The position numbers and the translations under genes were made by a program. 64,000 bases of DNA, taken from NCBI RefSeq assembly GCF_015354505.1, contig NZ_JACAFP010000012.1, positions 48,473 through 112,472 on the forward strand, given 5' to 3'. Shown here piece by piece: positions 1-8,634 of this stretch. The notes below the pieces were generated by a model, which searched no databases, had not been told where the DNA came from, and saw nothing but the letters and a program-made list of their open reading frames with translations. Source of the DNA: Microbacterium sp. UFMG61 (GTDB lineage Bacteria > Actinomycetota > Actinomycetes > Actinomycetales > Microbacteriaceae). Every line of letters begins with the position of its first letter. The first letter of the stretch is position 1.

Positions 1-83
1 TCACGATCCTCATCTTCATCGTGGTGGCGACGATCTCGATCATCAGCTTCCGCAAGACCAAGGCCCTCGAGGAGCTGAACTGA
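1..83 (+). CDS. Sugar ABC transporter permease, MalF type (C-terminal end only)
   Basis: Only the last 26 codons lie in the window, reading in frame from base 3 to a TGA at 81-83. They encode a hydrophobic helix (ILIFIVVATISIISF) followed by a basic and polar tail ending in EELN, as expected for the last membrane helix of a MalF-like permease. The stop is one base before the start of the MalG-type partner, so the two are translationally coupled. Identity rests on that neighbour and on the membrane helix, so the family is inference. Confidence 0.7.
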   Translation, partial: TILIFIVVATISIISFRKTKALEELN

Positions 84-84
84 C

Positions 85-1014
85 ATGAGCACCACCGACC
101 TCAGCACCGCCGCCTCCGTGACGGTCTCGCCCGGCCGCGCCCCGCGTCGACGCCGTCACGGCTTCCGCTCGTGGTTCGCCGACACCGGATGGCGTCACGT
201 CGTCGCCATCGTCGTCAGCGCCTTCGCGCTCTTCCCCCTGCTGTACGTCGTGTCGGCGTCACTCAACCCGAACGGCACGTTGACCGGATCGAACCAGCTG
301 TTCTCGGCGTTCGGCATCGACAGCTACGTGCGCATCCTCAGCGACCCGCAGAATCCGTACGGCCTGTGGTTCCTCAACACCCTGCTCGTCGCGGTGATCA
401 CCGGCGCCGTGACCGTCTTCATCGGTGCTCTCGCCGCATATGCCTTCTCGCGCATGCGCTTCGCGGGCCGTCGCATCGGCCTCGTCACGATCGTCGTGGT
501 CCAGATGTTCCCGCAGCTGCTCGCGGTGGTCGCGATCTTCCTGCTCATGACGACGCTCGGCGACTGGTTCCCGGCGATCGGGCTCAACACGCACACGGGA
601 CTGATCCTCGTGTACCTGGGTGGCGCGCTCGGGGTGAACACCTACCTGATGTACGGCTTCTTCAACACGCTCCCCATGGAGCTCGACGAGGCCGCCCGCA
701 TCGACGGCGCGGGCCACGCGCGCATCTTCTTCACGATGATCCTGCCGCTGGTGGCACCGATCCTCGCGGTCGTCGCGCTGCTGTCGTTCATCGGCACGGT
801 CAACGAGTACGTGATCGCCAGCGTCATGCTCGTCGACGTCGAGCAGCAGACGCTCGTGGTGGGTCTCACCAAGCTCGTCGCGAACCCGCGCTACGCGGAC
901 TGGTCGGCGTTCTCGGCGGGCGCCGTCATGGCGGCCGTTCCGGTGATGATCCTGTTCCTGTTCCTGCAGCGGTACATCGTGGGCGGTCTGACGGCGGGCG
1001 CGACCAAGGGCTGA
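85..1014 (+). CDS. Sugar ABC transporter permease, MalG type
   Basis: The 309-aa polytopic inner-membrane protein is the second permease of a carbohydrate importer. A basic N-terminus (about residues 15-30) precedes the first helix, and further helices follow up to the end. The cytoplasmic EAA loop that contacts the ATPase is clear at about residues 200-222 (DEAARIDGAGHARIFF, then PLVAPI). Length and motif fit the MalG/LacG family (binding-protein-dependent transport permease). It starts one base after the stop of the upstream MalF-type gene. The substrate cannot be told from the sequence; maltodextrin-like sugars are a family-level guess. No ATPase or binding protein lies downstream, so they must be upstream or elsewhere. 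Confidence 0.93.
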   Translation: MSTTDLSTAASVTVSPGRAPRRRRHGFRSWFADTGWRHVVAIVVSAFALFPLLYVVSASLNPNGTLTGSNQLFSAFGIDSYVRILSDPQNPYGLWFLNTLLVAVITGAVTVFIGALAAYAFSRMRFAGRRIGLVTIVVVQMFPQLLAVVAIFLLMTTLGDWFPAIGLNTHTGLILVYLGGALGVNTYLMYGFFNTLPMELDEAARIDGAGHARIFFTMILPLVAPILAVVALLSFIGTVNEYVIASVMLVDVEQQTLVVGLTKLVANPRYADWSAFSAGAVMAAVPVMILFLFLQRYIVGGLTAGATKG

Positions 1015-1107
1015 GCGCCCAGGGCTCGAGCACCCGGGACCGTGCGCTCAGAACGGAGCGCGCGCACCGTCTCGGCGTTGCGAGCGGACGGTCGTCGGAC
1101 CTGGTCG

Positions 1108-1113
1108 TACGGT
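1108..1113 (+). promoter_or_regulatory. Predicted -10 box of a leaderless transcript (TACGGT)
   Basis: TACGGT is followed by six bases and then the ATG at 1120. This spacing places transcription start at or next to the start codon. No purine-rich ribosome binding site lies upstream of the ATG. The same arrangement recurs at several other genes in the window. Confidence 0.45.
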
Positions 1114-1119
1114 GGTCCC

Positions 1120-1272
1120 ATGGCACGGATCGGGGGACGCAATTCGGCGATGAGCTGGATCGCCGCGGTGTTCTGCACGGGCGTGGTCGCGGCGCTGATC
1201 TGGTTCGCGATCCCGATGTTCCCGACGCTGGAGGCGTTCGTCGGCGATGCGCTCCGTTCGCTGTTCCCCTGA
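1120..1272 (+). CDS. Small single-pass membrane protein, unknown function
   Basis: A 50-aa protein (MARIGGRNSAMSW...) with a short basic N-terminus, one hydrophobic helix at about residues 14-33 (AAVFCTGVVAALIWFAIP) and a short polar tail. The upstream reading frame extends to 1042, but the ATG at 1120 is preferred because a TACGGT box lies six bases before it and the upstream codons are arginine-rich shadow sequence. No recognised family. It stands alone between the permease gene and a larger membrane protein gene. Confidence 0.55.
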   Translation: MARIGGRNSAMSWIAAVFCTGVVAALIWFAIPMFPTLEAFVGDALRSLFP

Positions 1273-1394
1273 GGCGGCGAGGCCCCTCCTGCCCTGTGAT
1301 CACGCGGTATGGCGACACGTCGGCACGCCTGCGTGGGGGCGCGGTCTCGCGGCGGTAACCTCGCAGAGCACACACCCGATGAGAGGCGCACCCC

Positions 1395-2489
1395 ATGAGT
1401 GACCCCGAGGTTCCCCAGCCCGAGCGGCCGAAGGACGTCAACGACGTCGTCGACAGCGCGAACGCTGGTCTCGAAGCCGCTGAGGCCGCGCGTGCAGACG
1501 TCGCCGCCGCTCCGGCCGAGACCACCGCGGCCGACGCCGCGACCCCGTCCGCCGATCCGGCGATCGACCCCGATCTCGCGGCTTTCGAAGCCGCCGAGCG
1601 CGACCACCCGGGCACGTTCGCGACGCCCGAGCTGAACAACCCCGCGTTCCTCGACCCCGAGCCGGATGCCGACCCGACGTGGGACACGAAGGCGGATGCC
1701 GCGTCATCCGACGCCGCGAAGTCCGACACTGCGACGGATGCCGCCACGACGACGGCCTTCACCGCACCTGCGCCGCCCGCCGCGAACACCGGCCTGCACG
1801 AGGAGTCGGCCATGGCCGGTGCCGCGTACGCCGGAGCATCCGCCGCCGACACGCGCATCGTGCCGTCCGAGCCCGCCCGCACGGAGTCCGCTCCCGCCGA
1901 CACCGTCATCGCGCCCGTGCAGCAGCAGCCGATCTTCGTGCAGGCTCCCGAGCCGCCGCGCGAGCGCGGCAACCGCGGCACGGCCGGTGCGATCGGCCTG
2001 CTGGCCACCCTCGCGTTCGCGATCCTGTACCTGGCCGCGACGCTCGGTGTCCGCGCGTTCGAGGGAGAGGTCACCGGAGCGAACATCGCGGATGCGGCGA
2101 TCGCCCCGCTGGTCACCTGGAGCTACTGGGTTCCTGTGGCCGTGTTCTTCTTCGGCTTCTGGCTTCTCGGTGCGTTCATCAACCGCGGACGCTGGGGCCT
2201 GTGGGTCGTCTTCGGCATCATCGTCGGCGCGATCGCCTACGGCGGGCACCTCCTGGGCCAGCTGTTCCAGGCGCCGTTCTGGCTGCTCAGCGCGAGCGAG
2301 GCCAACGAGCTCATCGGTTCGCAGCTGCTCGCACCCCTGGCCATCGCCGCGTTCGTCTTCGCGCGTGAGCTGACCATCTGGTTCGGCGCGTGGGTCGCAC
2401 GCAGCGGTGCCCGCAAGACCGAGCTCAACGCCGAGGCGCAGCGCGAATACGAGCGCACGCTCGAAGCCGGCCCGACCCTGTCGCGATAG
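1395..2489 (+). CDS. Membrane protein with long disordered Ala/Pro-rich N-terminus
   Basis: A 364-aa protein. Residues 1-190 are acidic and rich in Ala, Pro, Asp and Thr, and are probably disordered. Residues 195-345 hold about four membrane helices (for example GAIGLLATLAFAILYLAAT and VPVAVFFFGFWLLGAF). The C-terminus is charged and cytoplasmic. The ATG at 1395 has a GAGAGG element 10 bases upstream, and a TAACCT box at 1356-1361 may be its promoter. The architecture is common in Microbacteriaceae proteins of unknown function; no catalytic motif is visible. The next gene begins eight bases after its stop. Confidence 0.8.
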   Translation: MSDPEVPQPERPKDVNDVVDSANAGLEAAEAARADVAAAPAETTAADAATPSADPAIDPDLAAFEAAERDHPGTFATPELNNPAFLDPEPDADPTWDTKADAASSDAAKSDTATDAATTTAFTAPAPPAANTGLHEESAMAGAAYAGASAADTRIVPSEPARTESAPADTVIAPVQQQPIFVQAPEPPRERGNRGTAGAIGLLATLAFAILYLAATLGVRAFEGEVTGANIADAAIAPLVTWSYWVPVAVFFFGFWLLGAFINRGRWGLWVVFGIIVGAIAYGGHLLGQLFQAPFWLLSASEANELIGSQLLAPLAIAAFVFARELTIWFGAWVARSGARKTELNAEAQREYERTLEAGPTLSR

Positions 2490-2497
2490 TCACGACC

Positions 2498-2989
2498 ATG
2501 TCATCGCCGAACCCCCGTGGACCCGAGTCCGCGGGGGTTTCGGCCGTTCTGGCACTGGTTCTCGCGACGGTCGGCTTCTTCGCGCTGGCCGTCTTCGGCC
2601 TTGGCGCTCTGACGATCGCGACCGACACCGACATCATCGCGGTCGAGGGACTCGGGCAGATCCCGGGGGCCGCCGGCATGCTCGTCGCGGTGCTGGCGTT
2701 CGCACTCGGACTCTGGGTGGCGCTGCGCCGCGAGCATCCGTCGTTCCTGTCCGTTCCGGGCATCGGCGTGGGGGTCGGGCTCGCCCACCTCGTCGCCGTG
2801 TGGGTGGGAGTGGTGCTGGGCACCGGCGACCTCGTGGTCGCCACCGCCGTGGCCGGCGACCTCGTGCGCGGGGGAGCGAGCCTGGTGCTTCTGCTCGTCG
2901 CCGCGGTGGCCGCCTGGGGCGGCATCGCGCTGCGGCGCACCCGAACGAGCCACCCGCAGTGGCCATGGGAGAAGGACGACGACGAGTAG
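2498..2989 (+). CDS. Four-helix membrane protein, unknown function
   Basis: A 163-aa protein with about four membrane helices (starting at residues 14, 58, 88 and 120) and a charged, tryptophan-containing C-terminus ending WEKDDDE. The frame is open upstream to 2390, inside the preceding gene, but the ATG at 2498 gives a normal start after that gene's stop. GATAGT at 2485-2490 lies seven bases before it and could be a leaderless-type -10 box that overlaps the upstream stop codon. No family recognised. It probably can be co-transcribed with the upstream membrane protein gene. Confidence 0.7.
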   Translation: MSSPNPRGPESAGVSAVLALVLATVGFFALAVFGLGALTIATDTDIIAVEGLGQIPGAAGMLVAVLAFALGLWVALRREHPSFLSVPGIGVGVGLAHLVAVWVGVVLGTGDLVVATAVAGDLVRGGASLVLLLVAAVAAWGGIALRRTRTSHPQWPWEKDDDE

Positions 2990-3038
2990 GACGCAGGATT
3001 CCGGCTCGTCAATCGGCGCCCAGCGGGCACGGTCGTCG

Positions 3039-3044
3039 TACGCT
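3039..3044 (+). promoter_or_regulatory. Predicted -10 box of a leaderless transcript (TACGCT)
   Basis: TACGCT lies six bases before the GTG at 3051, with no ribosome binding site between them. The spacing matches other leaderless-type starts in this window. Confidence 0.45.
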
Positions 3045-3050
3045 CTACGT

Positions 3051-3698
3051 GTGGAGCGCTCGCTGGAGACGCAGGTCGACCAGGCTGTTCAGGCCTGGCT
3101 GCGCTGGGTGCCGCGCTGGGAGCCGGCCACCCATCGAGGGCGAGTCGCGCCCTGCCGCCGGTGTCTCGGCTCGCCGATCCTCTCGGCCGCAGGCATCGCG
3201 GGCAACACCCCGCACGGTGTGCAGCACGGTCTGTCGACGCGGATCAAGACGATCGTCGATCATGCGGTCGCCGAGTACACCGAGCGCAATCTGCCTGTGC
3301 TGCAGCGCGAGCTCGACCAGCAGGCCGCCCGCAACCGCGCCCGCGCGTATCGGCCGTCGGAAGATCTCGACCCCGAGTTCGACGGGATGCCGCTGGATCC
3401 CGATCCGGTTCCCGGGGCGCCCTTCCTCTTCACGATCGCGGGTCTCGCCGACGACGCGGCTGCCGAGCTCCCTCCGCTGCCGCCGCTGAGCGACGAGGAG
3501 AAAAGCGCGCTGCGACAGGAGGTCGGCCTCGCCGACGAGTACGCCAATCTCGTCGGACGCGAGATCTGCGGCATCCTGCTTCGCCACCGCCTCTACATCC
3601 AGGCCGCGATCTCGCAGCACGTCGAGCCGCAGATCGAGGCGATGCTCGCCGAACTGACGCAGTCGCTCGACTCGCCGTTCGACCCCGACACGCCCTGA
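3051..3698 (+). CDS. Hypothetical soluble protein, GTG start
   Basis: A 215-aa soluble protein of unknown function with no signal peptide or membrane helix. Residues 25-55 contain a CRRC pair and a glycine-rich stretch. A region at about 60-100 is helical and charged, a Pro- and Asp-rich stretch follows (DPEFDGMPLDPDPVPG), and the C-terminal third is helical (about 145-200). The GTG start is chosen because a TACGCT box sits six bases before it. The coding sequence ends in a 15-bp repeat that is duplicated beyond the stop codon. I do not recognise the family; no enzyme motif is visible. Confidence 0.7.
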   Translation: MERSLETQVDQAVQAWLRWVPRWEPATHRGRVAPCRRCLGSPILSAAGIAGNTPHGVQHGLSTRIKTIVDHAVAEYTERNLPVLQRELDQQAARNRARAYRPSEDLDPEFDGMPLDPDPVPGAPFLFTIAGLADDAAAELPPLPPLSDEEKSALRQEVGLADEYANLVGREICGILLRHRLYIQAAISQHVEPQIEAMLAELTQSLDSPFDPDTP

Positions 3699-3730
3699 CC
3701 CGACACGCCCTGACCCGAGACACCCTGACC
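3686..3730 (+). repeat. Three tandem 15-bp repeats spanning a stop codon
   Basis: The unit CGACACGCCCTGACC occurs at 3686-3700 and 3701-3715, and in a two-mismatch copy at 3716-3730. The first copy contains the TGA stop of the upstream gene. As the unit is a multiple of three, each copy puts another TGA in the same frame. Confidence 0.9.
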
Positions 3731-3859
3731 CGACCCCGCTGAGCTGTTCAGACACCGACGGTACGGCGCGGTGAGTCCCGCACGTCTCGTCCCGCACGTC
3801 GGACCTGCGTATCCGCTGAAAGACGAGGGATGCCGTTGTCATCCGCTCTGCACGGTGGG

Positions 3860-3874
3860 TATCGTTTTTCGATA
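3860..3874 (+). promoter_or_regulatory. Palindromic operator candidate upstream of the DUF2975/HTH pair
   Basis: TATCG-TTTTT-CGATA is a perfect 5+5 inverted repeat with a 5-base T spacer, 29 bases before the ATG at 3904. A further CGATA occurs at 3891-3895, so a second half-site may exist. The downstream operon encodes a small Cro/CI-type HTH protein, so autoregulation at this site is a reasonable inference. Confidence 0.5.
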
Positions 3875-3903
3875 GATATCCATTGCTCATCGATAGGGGC
3901 GCC

Positions 3904-4380
3904 ATGCATCCTCGAGTCTCTCGCGCGCTGAAGGCGCTGATCGTCGTCCTGCTCGCGCTGCTGCTCGCGAGTCAGATCCTGGTGATCCCCGAGGTCGCGC
4001 GCATCACTGCGCTGCGCAACCCCGACGTCGTGCAGCTCGAGGTGCCCGGCATCATCGGCGCGGTCGTCTTCATGGCGCTCATCGAGGTCACGTTGGTGTG
4101 CGTCTGGTTCTTGCTGTCGCTCGTGCAGACCGACCGCATCTTCCGGGTCGAGGCGTTCCGCTACGTCGACATCATCCTCGGGGCGCTGGTCGCGGCGGGG
4201 GTGCTGATCCTCGCGTCCTACCTCGTGATCGTCGCGAACCGGGCCGTGTCGCTCTCGCTGTCGCTGCTCGCGATCCTCGGTGTGGTCGTGAGCGCCGCGC
4301 TCGCCTTGCTCGTCGTGGTGCTGCGCGGTCTGCTGCGCAAGGCGCTCGAGCTCGAGCAGGATCTCTCCGAGGTCGTCTGA
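3904..4380 (+). CDS. DUF2975 family membrane protein
   Basis: A 158-aa protein with four predicted membrane helices (about residues 8-28, 48-75, 92-115 and 125-145) and a charged tail (LRKALELEQDLSEVV). Size, topology and the overlapping downstream HTH gene match the DUF2975 family, whose members are typically encoded beside a YozG-like regulator. The ATG at 3904 is preferred over the in-frame TTG at 3883 because it starts with a normal basic N-terminus and leaves the operator free. Its last base is shared with the next start (TGATG). The molecular role of DUF2975 is not known. Confidence 0.8.
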   Translation: MHPRVSRALKALIVVLLALLLASQILVIPEVARITALRNPDVVQLEVPGIIGAVVFMALIEVTLVCVWFLLSLVQTDRIFRVEAFRYVDIILGALVAAGVLILASYLVIVANRAVSLSLSLLAILGVVVSAALALLVVVLRGLLRKALELEQDLSEVV

Positions 4381-4601
4381 TGCCCATCGTGATCGATCTC
4401 GACGTGCAACTCGCGCGCAAGAAGATGAGCGTGCAGGACTTCGCCGACGCCATCGGCATCACCCCCGCGAACGTCGCGGTGCTGAAGAACGGCCGGGCCA
4501 AGGCGGTGCGCTTCACCACGCTCGAGGCGATCTGCCGCGTGCTCGAGTGCCAGCCGGGTGACATCCTGCGCTGGGTGCCCGATTCCGAGGAGGCATCATG
4601 A
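4380..4601 (+). CDS. YozG-like Cro/CI (XRE) family HTH regulator
   Basis: A 73-aa protein that is almost entirely one helix-turn-helix domain. The VQDFADAIGITPANVAVLKN segment carries the first helices and the recognition helix, and RFTTLEAICRVLECQPGDIL is the typical XRE end. The start codon overlaps the DUF2975 stop (TGATG), and the stop overlaps the start of the next gene (ATGA), so all three are likely one translationally coupled unit. The probable target is the TATCG-TTTTT-CGATA palindrome upstream of the operon; that link is inference. Confidence 0.88.
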   Translation: MPIVIDLDVQLARKKMSVQDFADAIGITPANVAVLKNGRAKAVRFTTLEAICRVLECQPGDILRWVPDSEEAS

Positions 4602-7600
4602 CCGTGCCGCTCACCGCATCGGACGCATCGGCGGCGCCGGTCGCGCCTTCGGTCACGTGGGGCGAGACGGTCGCCCGGCACCTGCTCGACGAGCGCGCGT
4701 GCCCGGTCTGCCACACCGCGCTGCAGTGCGGATGCTGTGCGCGCTGCGGCGCCGACCTGCGCGGGACGATCGGCGTCACCGTGTGGGAGTCGTCGCTCGC
4801 GGCCGCGACGGCGCTGCGCGCACGGGAAGAGCTGCTCCGCCGCATCCCTGTCGTGCGTGCTGCGGCGGTGTCCGCGCGCAGCCACGCCTCTGCTCCCGCA
4901 GCTCCCGCCTCCGGGGCGCCGGCATCGTCGCTTCGCGCATCCTCTCCGCCCGCGCCGCCCGTGGGCGGATCACCGCGCGGGGGAGACGCCGATCCGCAGG
5001 GGAGCGCCACGCTGCAGTCGGTGCTCGCCACCGCGGGTGCGGGTCTCTTCGCCGTCGCGGCGATCGTCTTCACGTACTTCAACCCCGACCTGGCCGACCG
5101 TGCTCTGCGCAGCGTGATCGTCGGGCTCATCACCCTGCTGTTCCTCGGTGGCGCCTGGCTGCTCTCGCGGCGCGGGCTCCGGTTCTCGGCCGAGGCGGTG
5201 GGCGGACTCGGTCTGGTGTTCGCGGGTCTCGACATCCATGCGGTCGCCCAGCTCGCGGCTCCCGGAGTCGACCCGTGGCTGACGTCGGCGCTCGCGACGG
5301 CGGCTGCCGGTGGCGTGATGCTGCGTGTCGGGACTCGTCGCGGCATCCGCATCTGGCAGTGGACCGCCGTGCTGGCGATGGCGCTCACTCCCGCGATGCT
5401 GGGTGCCGCCGGCGGAACCCCGCTGACCGCCGCGATCGGCGCGATCGGCGTCGCGTTCGCCGGGGCGGCCCTCATCGAGTGGCTGCGCCTGCCGACGGTC
5501 GAGGTCGTGACACTCACCGTCGTGCAGCTCGTCGCCGGGCTGACCGCGCTCGTGCTGGTGTGGCGGGTCGACGCGGGCGACACCCTGCTCTTCCTGTTCA
5601 CGGTGAGCGCGCTGCTCGCGCTGATCGCGACACATGCGGTGATCGCCGCACGACGCATGCTCGCAGGACTCTGGGCGTTCGGCGCCGGGGGTGTCGGGTC
5701 CGTGGCGCTCATCGTCGCGGTCGTCGCGCTCACCGGGAACGGCGTGGTCGCGACCTCGATCCTGTTCGACGGCTCGGTGATGCTGGCCGTCGTCCCGGCA
5801 TCCGCCGCGCTGGCGCTCGTGCTGATCGGCGCGGTCGTGCCGCTGCCGCGGGCGGTGCCGCGCAGGTTCGTCGTGGCCGGTGCGCTCACGGTGCTCGCGG
5901 GGCCGGCGCTGCTGGTGCTCGCCCCCTCGGCGCTCACGGGACTCTCTACGGTGCGCGAGTTCCTGCGAGTGAACGATGAGATCGGTCCGGTCGGCATGCC
6001 GGGCTGGGGGCTGCCGCTCGGACTGCTGGCGATGTGTGCGGGACTCGGCGTGTTCAGCGTGCTCGCGCGGCGTCGCGACGGCATCCGCCGATTCGCGAAC
6101 ACGACCACGCTGCTCGCGCTGTGCGCCGGGGCGATCGCGGTGCTGGTGGTCGGGTGCGGTCCTCAGCTCGTGCTGCCGGCCGCGATCGCGGTGCTCACGG
6201 TGCCGGTGGTGCTGCTCGCCGCCGCGCTGTGGGTGCTGCCGACGCTGCTCGAAGGACGCGGCCTGCGGATCACCGCGCTGACCGCCGCGCATGTCGCGCT
6301 CATCGCCGCGGTGATGATCGCCTGGCGTGAACCCGCCGTGGTGCCGCTCGCGGGCGCGGGCACGCTCGTCGCGCTCACTGCTCTCGTGGCCGTGCTGCCG
6401 ACCCCGCGGCGGTTCCTCTACGTCGGTGCCGGGTTCGGGTATGCGCTCGTCCTCGTCGCCACCGCGCTGAGCCTCGCGGGAGTCGGGGGAGTCGCGCAGC
6501 TGTCGCTGACGGTCTCGACCGGCCTGCTCGCCGCGATCGCCGCGACCTATCTGCCGTCGGTCGGCGCTCGGGCGTGGCAGGCGGTGCTCGTCGTCTCGGC
6601 CGTGCCGTTCGGCATCGGCATCCTGCAGGTCGTGGTCGAACGCAGCGGATGGACGGCGCTGTCGACCGGACTCATGTTCGCGCTGGCCCTCTCGCTCATG
6701 CTCACCCGCCGGCCCGGACTCACCCTGCTCGTGCGCACGGCGGCCGCTGCGATGCTCGTGCCGACGCTCGCCGTGATGATCGTGTGCCTGGGGGCGCGGC
6801 TGCTCGAGGCGAGCGGATCTCCCGTGGCGCTCCCGATCATCGCGGTGCTCGTCGCCCTCGTGCTGCCGTCGACCTCGATGGTCCGAGAGGTGCTGCGCGC
6901 CCGAGGGCACTCCCCGGCGACGGCCGATGCGGCTCGCGTCGCGATCGAGGTCTCGGCGCTGGTGACCGGGGCGATCGCCACCGCGCTCGCCGTGGGCCGC
7001 GAGGCGGCCGGCCTCGGCACGACCTTCCTGGTGCTCGTGATCCTCGGCCTCGGCGCCGCCGCGCAGGCGCTGTTCGCCGGTCGCCGCTACGCCTGGGCGG
7101 TCGCCGGCGCCGCGTTCACCGGGGCCCTCTGGTCGGTGTGGGGGATGGTCGGCGTCGACGTGTTCGAGGCCTATCTGCTGCCGCCCACGCTCGGTGCCGC
7201 GATCGTGGCGGTGCTGCTCACGCTGCGCGGACACCGGGTCACCGCGCTGTACGGCGCCGCATTGCTGGTGGCGATCGGACCGATCGTCGCACTCGTCGCG
7301 GTGATGGAACCGGATGCCGCGGGGCAGGGGCTCGACGTGCAAGGACTCGGTGGGCAGGGCTCTCTCGTGCAGGGTGACGTGATGTGGCGCGTGCTCGGGC
7401 TGCTCGCGGCGGCCTGGGCGCTGCTGGCACTCGAGGGGCTCGTGCGCAGACCGACCGGGCCGCGGATGCGTCGGCTCCGCGCTCTGCAGATCCCCACGCT
7501 GCTCGGGGCCGCGCTCGCCGCGACGGTCGCGTCCGTGCAGGGCATCCGCCTCGGTCTCGGGTGGGACCAGCCGACCTGGCACGGGGCGGGGCTGTTCCTC

Positions 7601-8425
7601 GCGTGCCTCGGCGTGAGTGCAGTCGGTGCGGCCGCGCTCGCGCTGGCGGCCCACGGCATCCGTCGCGCCGCGCCCTCGGGCTCGCCTCTGCGCGCGAGCC
7701 GGTGGCTCGCGGCGCCGGCCGCGCTCGCGCTCGCCCTCGGCGTGTGGTTCGCGATCGAGCGCGACTGGTTCTCGATCTGGGCCATGTGGGGCCTGATGCT
7801 CGCATACCTCGTGATGGTCGTCGTGACGGCATCCCGTCTGCGTCGGGGTGTCACCGCGCTGCCGCCGGTCTGGTTCCTGTTCGGGATCGCCTTCATGACG
7901 GCGATCGTGGCGTGGAGCCCGCGCGACCTGCGGGTCGAATGGTTCTCGCTGCCGCTGGGGGCGTTCCTGCTGCTGGCCGGGATCATCGTCCTGCGGGGCT
8001 CGGATGCCGACGGGATGCTCGACCAGGACGCGCGTCCCGGCACGCTCGACAGCTGGCCCGCCCGCTGGACGGGATCCTGGGCGCTGCTGGCGCCGGGCAT
8101 CGTGACGATGATGAGCGCGTCGATCGTGTCGACCTTCACCGATCCGCTCACGTGGCGGGCGATCCTCGTGATGGTGCTCGCACTCGCAGCGATCCTCGTC
8201 GGGTCGCGGGCGCGGCTGGCCGCTCCCTTCCTCATCGGCCTCATCGTGCTGCCGATCGAGAACGTCTTCGTCTTCTCGGTGCAGATCGGTCGCGGTATCG
8301 AGTCGATGCCGTGGTGGATCACGCTGGCGGTCATGGGGGCGGTGCTGCTGATCATCGCGGTCACGGCCGAGAGGCGCACGGGCGAGAGCGGTTCGGTCGC
8401 CGCGAGGATCCGCGATCTGCGCTGA
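4598..8425 (+). CDS. Giant polytopic membrane protein with N-terminal zinc ribbon (SCO7613-like)
   Basis: A 1275-aa protein. A cysteine cluster at residues 35-50 (CPVCHTALQCGCCARC) looks like a zinc ribbon. An Ala/Pro-rich linker (about 80-140) leads to more than 30 hydrophobic segments that fill the rest of the chain. It ends in a short charged tail. This layout fits the actinobacterial family annotated by its SCO7613 C-terminal domain; function unknown. The ATG overlaps the stop of the upstream HTH gene by four bases, which places it in the DUF2975/HTH unit. The promoter of the ribosomal str operon follows immediately after its stop. Confidence 0.82.
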   Translation: MTVPLTASDASAAPVAPSVTWGETVARHLLDERACPVCHTALQCGCCARCGADLRGTIGVTVWESSLAAATALRAREELLRRIPVVRAAAVSARSHASAPAAPASGAPASSLRASSPPAPPVGGSPRGGDADPQGSATLQSVLATAGAGLFAVAAIVFTYFNPDLADRALRSVIVGLITLLFLGGAWLLSRRGLRFSAEAVGGLGLVFAGLDIHAVAQLAAPGVDPWLTSALATAAAGGVMLRVGTRRGIRIWQWTAVLAMALTPAMLGAAGGTPLTAAIGAIGVAFAGAALIEWLRLPTVEVVTLTVVQLVAGLTALVLVWRVDAGDTLLFLFTVSALLALIATHAVIAARRMLAGLWAFGAGGVGSVALIVAVVALTGNGVVATSILFDGSVMLAVVPASAALALVLIGAVVPLPRAVPRRFVVAGALTVLAGPALLVLAPSALTGLSTVREFLRVNDEIGPVGMPGWGLPLGLLAMCAGLGVFSVLARRRDGIRRFANTTTLLALCAGAIAVLVVGCGPQLVLPAAIAVLTVPVVLLAAALWVLPTLLEGRGLRITALTAAHVALIAAVMIAWREPAVVPLAGAGTLVALTALVAVLPTPRRFLYVGAGFGYALVLVATALSLAGVGGVAQLSLTVSTGLLAAIAATYLPSVGARAWQAVLVVSAVPFGIGILQVVVERSGWTALSTGLMFALALSLMLTRRPGLTLLVRTAAAAMLVPTLAVMIVCLGARLLEASGSPVALPIIAVLVALVLPSTSMVREVLRARGHSPATADAARVAIEVSALVTGAIATALAVGREAAGLGTTFLVLVILGLGAAAQALFAGRRYAWAVAGAAFTGALWSVWGMVGVDVFEAYLLPPTLGAAIVAVLLTLRGHRVTALYGAALLVAIGPIVALVAVMEPDAAGQGLDVQGLGGQGSLVQGDVMWRVLGLLAAAWALLALEGLVRRPTGPRMRRLRALQIPTLLGAALAATVASVQGIRLGLGWDQPTWHGAGLFLACLGVSAVGAAALALAAHGIRRAAPSGSPLRASRWLAAPAALALALGVWFAIERDWFSIWAMWGLMLAYLVMVVVTASRLRRGVTALPPVWFLFGIAFMTAIVAWSPRDLRVEWFSLPLGAFLLLAGIIVLRGSDADGMLDQDARPGTLDSWPARWTGSWALLAPGIVTMMSASIVSTFTDPLTWRAILVMVLALAAILVGSRARLAAPFLIGLIVLPIENVFVFSVQIGRGIESMPWWITLAVMGAVLLIIAVTAERRTGESGSVAARIRDLR

Positions 8426-8437
8426 CGTCGGCCCCAT

Positions 8438-8467
8438 TTGACCGCTCACGTTACGCGGCATTACACT
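8438..8467 (+). promoter_or_regulatory. Promoter of the str operon (TTGACC-N18-TACACT)
   Basis: TTGACC at 8438-8443 and TACACT at 8462-8467, with an 18-base spacer, match a sigma-70-type promoter well. Transcription would begin near 8474, leaving a leader of about 160 nt before rpsL. That leader contains two short GC hairpins (around 8513-8532 and 8567-8580); no known riboswitch or ribosomal-protein site is recognised. Confidence 0.7.
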
Positions 8468-8634
8468 TGATCAGGTGTGTGCACGTCTTGACGTGTGCGC
8501 TGGGCGCCGGCTCCATAGCCGGTCCGCCCCCACGGCATACCCTCCACCACAAAAGCTCGTCGGTTCCGGCGTGCCGGAGGGTCATGATGTGAAACCCATC
8601 ACGCTGTCACCGTGCAGCACTATGAGGAGAGAAC

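Noticed and set aside
4970..8461. 1163-codon minus-strand frame opposite the giant membrane protein
   Set aside because: Arg/Glu/His/Asp-rich shadow of a high-GC gene; the plus-strand frame has clear membrane helices and a coupled start.
8474..8634. Riboswitch or autoregulatory site in the rpsL leader
   Set aside because: Only short GC hairpins are visible; no known structure can be recognised by eye.
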